Assembly: GCA_044223975.1 (NCBI GenBank)
Contig: JBGALI010000017.1
Span: forward strand, 61,676 to 125,675
DNA from: CAZCPB01 sp044223975
GTDB taxonomy: Bacteria; Planctomycetota; Phycisphaerae; Phycisphaerales; UBA1924
DNA length: 64,000 bases
Direction of reading: 5' to 3'
In this document: positions 16,630 to 24,593 of the stretch, piece by piece
How positions within the stretch are numbered: position 1 is the stretch's first letter
Layout: each line of letters begins with the position of its first letter
Notes under the pieces: model-generated
Told to the model about the DNA's origin: nothing
Database searches by the model: none
Seen by the model: the letters and a program-made list of their open reading frames with translations, nothing else
Made by a program: the position numbers and the translations under genes

Positions 16630-17826
16630 CTAGCCGCCCAGCCGCGCCATCAGCAGCGCCAGCATCTGGCATCGCTCGACTAGGCTTGGGATCTCGATCC
16701 ACTCCTCCGGCGTGTGCAGCCCTCCACCTCGCACGCCCAGCGTGTCAATGGTCGCCAGCCCCTCATCCTGCAGGATGTTCCCGTCGCACACGCCGCCGGT
16801 GGCGCCGAACGGGAGTTTCTGACCCAGGTCCTCGGCGGCGCTCCGCGCGGCGTCGGCGAGCTTCTGCACCAAAGGCGTCAACGGCTTGGCCGGCCGGTTG
16901 AAGCTGGTGAACACCTTGGTGGCCGGCAGCGCCTCGCCCGGCGTTGCCAGGGCCTGCACGCGCGCTTCGAGCTCGCGTCCCAGCTCCGGCGTCTTGAATC
17001 GCACGTTCCCCCACGCCCGCGCCCGGTCGGGCACCACGTTGGTCGCGACCCCCCCCTCCAGGGGTCCCACGTTCACGATCGTGCCGCGCGACGGCTCGGC
17101 CATCTTCCCCACCTCGAGCACGGCCGCCGCCAGCGCGTTCACCGCCGATACGCCCGCGGCAAAGTCACGCCCCACGTGCGCCGCTCGCCCGCGTGTCTCG
17201 ATCATGAACTGCCCGCTCCCGGGCCGATCGACCACCAGCCCGCCGTTGGCCATCGCGGGCTCCAGCACCAGCCCGAAGTCCGCCTCGTGTGCCACCGCTC
17301 GCAGCGCCCCCTCGGAGTGGTACGAGCCGGTTTCCTCGTCGCTGTTGAGCACGAAGGTCCAGTGCACATCCATGCCCGCCGCGGCGAGCGCCTCGAGCGC
17401 GTGCACCGCGATCACCAGCCCGCCCTTCATGTCGACCACGCCCGGCCCCGTCCCCGTCTTTCCGTCCGGCGACACCGTGAGCCGGTCGAAGGCCCCTCGC
17501 GGGTCGTGCACCGTGTCGAGGTGGCCCGAGAGCAGCAGGCGCGTTCGTTCGCTCCGCGACGGCCGGCGGCAGATAGCCGTCGGGGGGATCGCGCGACCCG
17601 CCCGCTCCCCGTGCAGCCACTGCGGCCGAGCCGAGCCGGGCACCAACTCCACACGCGCCCCGAGCGCCGCTAGCCGCGCCGTGAGAATTCCCCGAGTCTC
17701 ATCCAACCCCGGCGCGTGCCCGCCTCCGGTCGGTATCGCCACCATCCGGCGCAGATCTTCCAGCAATGCCCCCTCGCGCCCCGAGATCCCTTTCGCCAAC
17801 TCCGACTCGCGTTCACTGAGAGTCAT
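16630..17826 (-). CDS. M20-family metallopeptidase (ArgE/DapE/CPG2-like)
   Basis: A 398-residue zinc amidohydrolase. Metal ligands are visible as His102 and Asp104 (LSGHLDTVHD), Asp132 (GPGVVDMKGG), Glu164-Glu165 (NSDEETGS), Glu189 (LVLEP) and His371 (LHTPEEW). The central dimerisation domain carries ETRGRAAHVGRDFAAG. The glutamate-carboxypeptidase-like HxDTV...DMKGG pattern fits CPG2/ArgE relatives, and the actual N-acyl amino acid or peptide substrate is unknown. I start it at ATG 17826. The frame stays open upstream only because an 8-bp tandem repeat there translates to a meaningless RSDEATKR repeat. Confidence 0.9.
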   Translation of the reverse strand: MTLSERESELAKGISGREGALLEDLRRMVAIPTGGGHAPGLDETRGILTARLAALGARVELVPGSARPQWLHGERAGRAIPPTAICRRPSRSERTRLLLSGHLDTVHDPRGAFDRLTVSPDGKTGTGPGVVDMKGGLVIAVHALEALAAAGMDVHWTFVLNSDEETGSYHSEGALRAVAHEADFGLVLEPAMANGGLVVDRPGSGQFMIETRGRAAHVGRDFAAGVSAVNALAAAVLEVGKMAEPSRGTIVNVGPLEGGVATNVVPDRARAWGNVRFKTPELGRELEARVQALATPGEALPATKVFTSFNRPAKPLTPLVQKLADAARSAAEDLGQKLPFGATGGVCDGNILQDEGLATIDTLGVRGGGLHTPEEWIEIPSLVERCQMLALLMARLGG

Positions 17827-17850
17827 GGCTGCCTTCCAATACAATTCTTG

Positions 17851-17922
17851 TCGCTTCGTCGCTTCGTCGCTTCGTCGCTTCGTCGCTTCGTCGCTTCGTC
17901 GCTTCGTCGCTTCGTCACTCCG
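17851..17922. repeat. 8-bp tandem repeat (TCGCTTCG x8 plus one degenerate unit)
   Basis: Eight perfect consecutive copies of TCGCTTCG occupy 17851-17914, followed by a degenerate ninth unit TCACTCCG. The array lies between the M20 start and the M48 stop. The M48 stop codon (17915-17917 on the complement) falls in the degenerate unit. Such 8-mers expand and contract by replication slippage, and because the unit is not a multiple of three a change in copy number shifts any reading frame through it. Confidence 0.9.
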
Positions 17923-19381
17923 TCCCGCCACCCCACGCCGCCCAGGCGATGCTCCCCGCCAGGACGACCAACGCGACCACTTTGATCACCATCGCCTGTC
18001 GATCGATGGCCAGCCGATCGATCGGTCGCCCGATCAGGTTCATCAGCTTCCGCTGGCGCGTCGCGATCGACCCGTGCCGCCACGAGAACCGGTGACGCTC
18101 CATCCCGCTGAGCCCCGCCACGGCCCCCAGCGCGCTCGTCATCGCGGCAACCGCTTCCGGCGTGACCGTGCCCGGCGCCGTCGCCACCGCGTCCTGCGCG
18201 GCATCCGGCACCGTGCTTAGGCACTGGGCCGCGAACGCATCGGCTTGCCACTCAAACCGTCGGCTTACGAAGCCGAACACCACCAGCGCCACGATCACGA
18301 TCACACCCAGCAGCCACGTGCCCAGCGCCTCCTGGGGGATCGCGCCCACGAACGCCAGCGCACGCGTGTGCCGGCACGCCTCGACCGCGCCGTCCGCCGC
18401 CGCCGACACGCCCAGCAAGGTCGCCAGCATCACCACGCCCAGCCACAGCATGTGCCGCCGCCGCACGTGCCCGATCTCGTGCGCCGCGACCGCTTCCACC
18501 TGGCGTTGCGAGAGATGGTCCAGCAGAGCATCGCTCAGCAGGATGTACCGCAGCGGGCGAAGCAGCCCGACCGCCGCGGCGTTCACCACCCGCCCGTTGG
18601 TCCGCCACACCAGCACCCCGCGCACCCGCACCCGGGCGCTCGCGCACAGCGCTGCCACGCGGTCCCGCAGTTCGCCCGGCCCCAGCGCCGCCGTGTCCCA
18701 GATCTTCACCAGCGCCGAGGGCATGACCGCCATCGCCACCGCCACGCCCGCCAGCTGCGCCACCGCCACGCGCCAGTCGCCCGAGTGGTCGCCCGCGCCC
18801 CAGTGCGCCCGCGCCCACCGCTCGACGCTCTCGCTCCACGCCATGATCGCCAGCATCGGCACCACAAGCACCAGCACCTGGTGCCGCACCGTCATCCACA
18901 CAAACCCGCCGCGTGAGAGCACCGGGTACACCGGCGCGCCCGTGTCCAGCTTCCGAAGGATCAAGGCTTCGTGCAGCCGCCGTTCCAGCGGCTCGATCAT
19001 CCACCACGAGAACACCCACACCCCCAGCACCGGCAGCGCGCACAGAAGCTCGTCCACCAGGACCAGGTCGCCCACGATCTCCCGCACCGCTCCGACCCAT
19101 CCCAGCGCGTAGATCGCCACGCCGTGCATCGCCACCGACGCCCAGCGAAGCAGAAGCGAAACGCGTTCCCCCGTTCGCACCGCACGGATGGAGCCGGTCC
19201 GGTCCACCACCCGCCCGCACCGCGCCGCGACGCCCCACGCCGGCAGGCACAGCGACGCCTGCAGCGCAAGGGTCCACCAGACCACGGACCACGCCGACCC
19301 CTCCGGCACCGCCCGGGTCAGACCGAGCATCTCCTGGGCCGAGATCAGCAGAAAAACGAGGATGATGAGCAGTTGGGGCAT
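17915..19381 (-). CDS. M48-family membrane metallopeptidase
   Basis: A 488-residue integral membrane zinc protease of the M48 (HtpX/Ste24/BlaR1-like) type. The catalytic HEIGH is at residues 301-305 and the third ligand is probably Glu377 in RRFEWQADAFA. Several hydrophobic segments precede the active site (about residues 3-20, 30-50, 76-98, 108-128, 165-182 and 205-222) and two follow it (about 311-328 and 352-372), with a last one at the C-terminus. It could degrade misfolded membrane proteins, as HtpX does, or act as a signalling protease. No BlaI-type repressor is adjacent. It lies upstream of the M20 gene on the same strand, separated by the 8-bp repeat. Confidence 0.87.
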   Translation of the reverse strand: MPQLLIILVFLLISAQEMLGLTRAVPEGSAWSVVWWTLALQASLCLPAWGVAARCGRVVDRTGSIRAVRTGERVSLLLRWASVAMHGVAIYALGWVGAVREIVGDLVLVDELLCALPVLGVWVFSWWMIEPLERRLHEALILRKLDTGAPVYPVLSRGGFVWMTVRHQVLVLVVPMLAIMAWSESVERWARAHWGAGDHSGDWRVAVAQLAGVAVAMAVMPSALVKIWDTAALGPGELRDRVAALCASARVRVRGVLVWRTNGRVVNAAAVGLLRPLRYILLSDALLDHLSQRQVEAVAAHEIGHVRRRHMLWLGVVMLATLLGVSAAADGAVEACRHTRALAFVGAIPQEALGTWLLGVIVIVALVVFGFVSRRFEWQADAFAAQCLSTVPDAAQDAVATAPGTVTPEAVAAMTSALGAVAGLSGMERHRFSWRHGSIATRQRKLMNLIGRPIDRLAIDRQAMVIKVVALVVLAGSIAWAAWGGGTE

Positions 19382-19523
19382 GCCGCGTCCGGCCCCGCGC
19401 CGGCCCCGGAGCGTACGCCCAAAGCCGCGATTGTTCGTGACGCCGCCCGGCCCGCCTCAAGCGGCCCGACCCGCCGCGACCTGCCGCGAGACGTCGTTCC
19501 CGAAGCACGAGAATGTCCGACGC

Positions 19524-20384
19524 TCACCCGGACTTTGACCCCGGTCGCGGGACCCTTGACGCCTTGACGGCGTTCCTTGCCCGCTCGGCTGCTTTGACCA
19601 TGGTTGCGCAGCGAGCGGGGTCGACAGGGTTCGACCAGGTTCCGCCGCGCTTGATCCACGACCCCACGATCACCGCGTGCGCCGACCGGAACAGCGCCGG
19701 CAGTTGCTCCGGCGTCACGCCCGACCCCACCAGCACCGGCAACCTCGTGGCTCGCCGCGCCTCCGCCAGATCGTCCACGTCCGTCGGCTTCCCCGTCGCG
19801 GTGCCCGTCACTATGACGCCCCCCGCCCCGAAGAACTCCGCTGCTTCAACGGCCTCGCCGATCGAGACGTCCGCCGTGATCGCGTGCGACGCGTGCTTTT
19901 TCTTCACATCGCACAGCACCGCGATTTCTTCCGCCCCGATCGACCGTCGGAACCGCAGCAGCGGCCCCGCCTCCGCCGTCGCCAAGAGTCCCTCGTCCGC
20001 CACGTGCGAAAACACGAAGTTTTCGCATCGGATGAACGATCCGCCCGCGGCCAGCGCCACCGCCAGCGCCTCGCGGTTCCCCCCCGAAAGCACCTGCACC
20101 CCAAGCGGCAGCTTCGGCGCCGCCTCCCGCACGGCCCGGGCCGCCCGCGTCATCGCCGCCGTGATCTCCGGCCCGTGCCCCCCGTGCACGTACGGCGCAT
20201 CGTGCATGTTCTCCACGATGATCGCGTCAAACCCCGCGCGCGCGAGCACCTTCGCTTCTGCACCCGCAGCATCCGCGATCTCGTCGACCGAGTCCACGGA
20301 CCCCGGCGAGCCCGGCAGGGCACGCAGATGCACCATCCCGATCAGGGCGTGGTCGCGGCCGAAGAGTTGATGGGCGGTGCGCAT
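19524..20384 (-). CDS. BtpA/SgcQ-family protein
   Basis: A 286-residue TIM-barrel-type protein of the BtpA family. Diagnostic segments are IGMVHLRALPGSPG at the N-terminus, DAIIVENMHDAPY, LGVQVLSGGNREALAVALAAGGSFIR, and near the end VIVGSWIKRGGTWSNPVDP. BtpA was described as stabilising photosystem I in cyanobacteria, but most bacterial members are uncharacterised and probably enzymes. The start at 20384 leaves an 85-base divergent gap to lptD. No photosynthesis genes are present, so a metabolic role is more likely here. Confidence 0.85.
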   Translation of the reverse strand: MRTAHQLFGRDHALIGMVHLRALPGSPGSVDSVDEIADAAGAEAKVLARAGFDAIIVENMHDAPYVHGGHGPEITAAMTRAARAVREAAPKLPLGVQVLSGGNREALAVALAAGGSFIRCENFVFSHVADEGLLATAEAGPLLRFRRSIGAEEIAVLCDVKKKHASHAITADVSIGEAVEAAEFFGAGGVIVTGTATGKPTDVDDLAEARRATRLPVLVGSGVTPEQLPALFRSAHAVIVGSWIKRGGTWSNPVDPARCATMVKAAERARNAVKASRVPRPGSKSG

Positions 20385-20469
20385 ACGTCGGGTGCCGATT
20401 GTACCGCGCCAGCCGCGTCCCCCCGGCCTCGGTTGTGCCCGGGCCTGAATCGTCGTAGCATCCGCCCGC

Positions 20470-23400
20470 ATGAGGATCGTCGGACGAGACAGGGACGTCT
20501 TCCGCACCGCCGGCACCGCCGCCGCGTGCTTCGTCGCGTGCGCCGCGGCCACAAGCTCCCCCGCCGAAACCGACACGTTCCGGCGCGCCCCGCGTCAGCC
20601 CATCGACCTCGCCGCCGTACCCGACATTACCGGGCGCGATTTCGGGGGCGTCCGCTTTGAAATCGCTCCCCAGGCCGGCGCCCTTGAATTCCGCGCCGCA
20701 CGCGCCGACGTCTGGTCCGAGCCGACTCCCGTTGGCCCGGTCATGCGCCTCCTCCTCACCGGCGACGCCACCGTCCGGCTCGGTCCGTACACCTTCGGCG
20801 CCCAGAACGCCGTCGTCTGGTTCCAGCGCCTCGAAAGCCTCCAGCCCGATGCCCCCGCCGCGTACCAGGTCTTCGTCTACTTCGACCAGGTCGGCACTCC
20901 CGCGGCAGACGCCTCCGTCTCGATCATCGCCGAGCGGCTGTCAGTCCGTGCCATTGTCATCCCCGAACACGGCGTCAAGCTTGTCGCCGATCTCCGCCGA
21001 GAAGGCCGCCCCACCAGCCCGCTCCTGGACGAGGGAGAGGCCGCGCTCGCACGCGCGCTACGGCCCCCCGTCGCGGCCGCCGCCCCGTCCCCCGACCGCC
21101 CCTTCCGCGCCCCGCGCCCCGGCGCCGCCGATGCCGGCGTCACGCTCGCGCCCCCGGACGGCGTCGCCGCCGCCGAAGCCCAGACCGCCGCCCAGATCAG
21201 CGAACTCCGCGACACGCTCCCCCCCGAGAGCGCCAGCGCGCCGATCTTCGCCCAGTCGGGCGTCATCTCGATCTCCCCGGGGCAGATCTCGACCCTTGTG
21301 ACCGGCCCCGACGAGAACGCCGTGGTGCTCTCCGGCGGCGTCACCGTCGAATACGACGACCTTCGCGCCGGCAAGTCTCTCCAGATCACCGGCGAACGTG
21401 CCGTCATCTTCCTCGCGCCCGGTAAGGTCGAGGCCGTCGGCCGCATGAAGCGCGAGGACATCCGCGGCGTCTACATGGAAGGCGACGTCACCGCCACCGC
21501 CAGCGGCGGCCGCTACACCCTCCGCGGCCCGCGGATCTACTACGACTTCCAGACGCAGAAGGCGGTCATCCTCGACGCGGTCTTCTGGACCTACGACCAG
21601 CAGCGCAAGCTCCCGCTCTACCTCCGCGCCGCCACCATCCGCCAGGAGGCCGAGCGACAGTTCACCGCCGAGTCCGCGACCCTCGCCACCTCCGCCTTCT
21701 TTGAACCCCAGTTCTCCCTCGGCGCCACCAGCCTCACCATCACCGGCGCGCCCCGCCCGCAACCCTCCGAACAGCCCGAGGGCCAGTTCGGCGCTCCCGA
21801 CGAGTCCGCGTATTTCGTCGACGCACACGACATTACCCTGCGCGCCGGCTCGATCCCTTTCTTCTACTTCCCGCGCTTCGCCGGCTACCCCGACCAGCTC
21901 CCCCTCCGCGACATCCGCGTCGAGAACTCCTCCGGCTCCGGCACCGCCCTCAAGACTACGTGGAACCTCTTCGGCCTCATGGGCATCCAGCGCCCCGACG
22001 GCGTCACCGCCGACATCCTGCTCGACGGCTACTTTGACCGCGGCTTTGCCGGCGGCGCCCGCGTCGGCTGGGGCGACCCCGACGCCAAGGGCCAGTTCTT
22101 CGGCTACGGCCTCCCCGACGATCACGGGACCGACCTGCTCCCCCAGGGCACCAAGATCCAGCGCGACGGCGAGGCTCGCGGCATCCTGCTCTTCGAAGAG
22201 CTCGCCAAGCTCGACCCCAACTGGACCCTGCTCCTCGAAGGGGCCCTGATCTCCGACGAGGACTTCGTCCCCGCCTTCTTCGAGCCCATGGCCGAGAACC
22301 GCCGCGAGTTCACCAGCCGCGCGTACATCCGCCGCCTCGACGAGAACACCGCTCTCACCGGCGAGATCAAGGGCACGTTCAACGACTTCGTCACCAACGA
22401 GTACCTGCTCCAGGCCCCCGGCTATTACGTTCAGAAGCTCCCCGAGCTTCTCTACGCGCGCCAGGGCGACGATCTCTTCGAGGGGCTCGCCCCCGGCCTC
22501 ATCAGCTACTTCTCCGAGTACCGCTACAGCCGCATGAACTTCTCCTTCGACTCGCCGCTGGCCTCCGACCGCGGTTACAACACCAACTCGCTCGCCCAGC
22601 GAGCCTTCGCCGTCAACGCCAACCAGTCCATCGCCGACCGCCTCACCGCCCAGGGCTACCGCGAGTCGGTCGTCAACCGCTTCGACACCCGCCAGGAATT
22701 CACCTCGCTGCTCGTCGCCGGCCCCGTGAACATCACCCCGTTCACCGTCGGCCGCATCACCGCCTACGACAACAACTTCGAGGCCTTTAACCAGGACAAC
22801 ACCGACAAGAACCGCCTCTGGGGCTCCGCCGGCGCCACCGCCTCGACCTCCATCCAGCGCGTCGACGACACCGTCGATTCCAAGATCTTCAACCTCCACC
22901 GCATCCGCCACATCGTCCAGCCCCACGGCACGGTGATGTTCGCCGGCACCAACGTCGACCGCGCCGACCTCCCGATCTACGACCGCGGCGTCGAAGACCT
23001 CGCCCAGGGGACCCTCGCCAGCGTCGGTCTTTCTCAGACCTTCCAGACCCAGCGCGGCGGGCCGGGCCGCTGGAATTCCGTCGACGTCCTCATCTTCAAC
23101 ACCGATTTTTCCTTCGCTTCCAGCGGCTCGAGCAACGACAATCCCACCAACGGTGCCAACGCGGTCTCGCCCATCGGCCGCTGGGTCGACTACCGCCCCG
23201 AGCTCTCCAACCCCGGCGACTACATGACCAACGCAATGCGCTACCAGCTCTCCGGCACCATCTCGATCGTCGGCACCAGCGTCTTTGACTTCGAGACCAA
23301 CCAGCAGTCGGCCAGCAACCTCGGCGCGATCGTCGAACACACGCCCGGCTTTGCCACCTCGATCGAAGTGCGCAACGTGCACGCCGACAACACCACGTCC

Positions 23401-23682
23401 CTCGACCTGGGCGTCGGCTACGAGATGACCAGCAAGTACACGATCGCCGGCACCGTGACGTTCGATCTGAACCAGGGCGGCGTGCAGTCGATCGCGGGCG
23501 AGATCCGTCGTCGCTTCCCCGGCGTCCTCTTTGGCCTTGGCATCTCCTACAACGAGATCACCGACAGCACGAGCTTCGGCATCGTCTTCCAACCCGAAGG
23601 CTTCAAGGGCCAAGGCGCCCGCTTCAGCGGCTTGGGCGCCAACGACCAGGCCTCACGCACCGCCGGCATCGGCGGCTCCTGA
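20470..23682 (+). CDS. lptD: LptD-like outer-membrane LPS-assembly protein
   Basis: A 1070-residue exported protein consistent with LptD/OstA. A signal peptide (to about residue 33) is followed by a beta-taco (OstA-type) region carrying repeated short strands such as VVLSGGVTVEYDDLRAGKSL and MEGDVTATASGGRYTLRGPR (about residues 270-370). It then has a long C-terminal barrel from about residue 450 with many alternating Tyr/Phe/Arg strands. LptD places lipopolysaccharide in the outer leaflet, so the gene argues for a Gram-negative-like envelope. It is longer than proteobacterial LptD (about 780 residues) because of an extra N-terminal domain with Pro/Ala-rich linkers. The partner LptE is not visible here. 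Confidence 0.82.
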   Translation: MRIVGRDRDVFRTAGTAAACFVACAAATSSPAETDTFRRAPRQPIDLAAVPDITGRDFGGVRFEIAPQAGALEFRAARADVWSEPTPVGPVMRLLLTGDATVRLGPYTFGAQNAVVWFQRLESLQPDAPAAYQVFVYFDQVGTPAADASVSIIAERLSVRAIVIPEHGVKLVADLRREGRPTSPLLDEGEAALARALRPPVAAAAPSPDRPFRAPRPGAADAGVTLAPPDGVAAAEAQTAAQISELRDTLPPESASAPIFAQSGVISISPGQISTLVTGPDENAVVLSGGVTVEYDDLRAGKSLQITGERAVIFLAPGKVEAVGRMKREDIRGVYMEGDVTATASGGRYTLRGPRIYYDFQTQKAVILDAVFWTYDQQRKLPLYLRAATIRQEAERQFTAESATLATSAFFEPQFSLGATSLTITGAPRPQPSEQPEGQFGAPDESAYFVDAHDITLRAGSIPFFYFPRFAGYPDQLPLRDIRVENSSGSGTALKTTWNLFGLMGIQRPDGVTADILLDGYFDRGFAGGARVGWGDPDAKGQFFGYGLPDDHGTDLLPQGTKIQRDGEARGILLFEELAKLDPNWTLLLEGALISDEDFVPAFFEPMAENRREFTSRAYIRRLDENTALTGEIKGTFNDFVTNEYLLQAPGYYVQKLPELLYARQGDDLFEGLAPGLISYFSEYRYSRMNFSFDSPLASDRGYNTNSLAQRAFAVNANQSIADRLTAQGYRESVVNRFDTRQEFTSLLVAGPVNITPFTVGRITAYDNNFEAFNQDNTDKNRLWGSAGATASTSIQRVDDTVDSKIFNLHRIRHIVQPHGTVMFAGTNVDRADLPIYDRGVEDLAQGTLASVGLSQTFQTQRGGPGRWNSVDVLIFNTDFSFASSGSSNDNPTNGANAVSPIGRWVDYRPELSNPGDYMTNAMRYQLSGTISIVGTSVFDFETNQQSASNLGAIVEHTPGFATSIEVRNVHADNTTSLDLGVGYEMTSKYTIAGTVTFDLNQGGVQSIAGEIRRRFPGVLFGLGISYNEITDSTSFGIVFQPEGFKGQGARFSGLGANDQASRTAGIGGS

Positions 23683-24012
23683 GACCGTCCCGCGGCGCCG
23701 CAAAGTTCTCCCAGCGTGCGCGAACCAACGATCGTCCCGCGAGCCGTGCGCGGCACAATTTCCCGAACGCTCGCACCTCCTCGCCCGGAGCGCGCACGTT
23801 GGTTGCCAGGGGCGCAGCGCCTCGTAAGCCAAGGGACAGCGCACACCCCGGTAACCCATCCATCCTGCCGCTCTCGGACCTCCCTTCAGGTCCCAGTACC
23901 GCAATCTGCAAGTCATTGTGCCTCCTCAGCTTGCATCCGTGCGAACGTTCTGTTGTTCTGCAGGTCCACCCGCGTCATGGCCGACGCGCCAGGGACTTCA
24001 GGAGGAGAGACC
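23683..24012. other. intergenic region without a recognisable gene
   Basis: 330 bases between lptD and a small secreted protein. The frames that remain open have unconvincing composition and no ribosome-binding site. The only clear functional signal is the AGGAGGAGA Shine-Dalgarno sequence at its right edge, for the next gene. Confidence 0.6.
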
Positions 24013-24366
24013 ATGTCCGCACGCACCCCGATGTTCATTGTCTTCGCCGCTCTCGCCGCCGCGGCAGCCCGCGCCAGCGCCGCGCAGCCCGACCTCTCGC
24101 TCATCGCGTTCGACGATCCTTCCACCTCCACCCTCGCGGCAGAAGCGCAGGACTCTTCGGCCATCCCCCTTGACGCCTCGCATGGCGCCTTCGGCGACAG
24201 CGCCTTCAGCAACCCCGCGCTGGGCGCCACGATCGATCCATGGTCCAGCGCCGGCGACAACACCATCGCCTTCTGCGAAGACACCTTCAGCGACCGCTCC
24301 CTCCCCGCCCCCGGCACCCTACTCACGCTTGCCGTCGCTCCACTCTTCACCCGCCGCCGCCGCTGA
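24013..24366 (+). CDS. small secreted protein with PEP-CTERM-like tail
   Basis: A 117-residue protein with a signal peptide (MSARTPMFIVFAALAAAAAR region, cleavage after about residue 23) and a C-terminal tail LPAPGTLLTLAVAPLFTRRRR: a PAP motif, a short hydrophobic stretch and terminal arginines. That tail is the layout of PEP-CTERM sorting signals as found in planctomycetes, where an exosortase removes it during export. The middle is polar and low in complexity with no recognisable domain. A very strong AGGAGGAGA ribosome-binding site precedes the ATG, which suggests good expression. Function is unknown. Confidence 0.72.
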   Translation: MSARTPMFIVFAALAAAAARASAAQPDLSLIAFDDPSTSTLAAEAQDSSAIPLDASHGAFGDSAFSNPALGATIDPWSSAGDNTIAFCEDTFSDRSLPAPGTLLTLAVAPLFTRRRR

Positions 24367-24417
24367 TCAACCGCCCATCCTGTCGCCACCCCCGCCGATC
24401 TCACGACCCCGCGCCCT

Positions 24418-24472
24418 GATCCCCCTCCGCCCTTGCGGAGGGGGTGGCGAGTCCGCGAGCCGGGGGAGGTCC
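24418..24472 (+). repeat. 55-bp hairpin repeat, copy 1
   Basis: An intergenic element whose left part folds as CCCCCTCCGC...GCGGAGGGGG, followed by TGGCGAGTCCGCGAGC and GGGGGAGGTCC. Its reverse complement is closely similar over all 55 bases to 44801-44855 (roughly 85% identity by eye). It could work as a transcription terminator for the upstream gene or be a dispersed palindromic repeat of the REP type. Confidence 0.75.
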
Positions 24473-24593
24473 GGGCCAAGCCCCCGCACACCCCGCGCGT
24501 CCCAATTCTCACCTCATCACCTCATCACCTCCATCAAGTCCATCAGTTCCGTCACCTCCATCACCCACTCTCCCTCCCCCTACACTCCCCCCC

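Noticed and set aside
17851..17922. CRISPR array
   Set aside because: The repeat unit is only 8 bases with no spacers. It is a simple tandem repeat.
16630..17931. Longer N-terminus for the M20 peptidase
   Set aside because: The extra residues are only the translation of the 8-bp repeat (RSDEATKR repeated) and do not match the family start.
21058..23613. Long open frame antisense to lptD (over 850 codons), and similar ones antisense to speB/dapB-like, tyrS and the pseudopilins
   Set aside because: In GC-rich sequence with G/C-ending codons the opposite strand has few stops. The translations are low-complexity (Ala/Gly/Arg/Asp-rich) and overlap well-supported genes in full.
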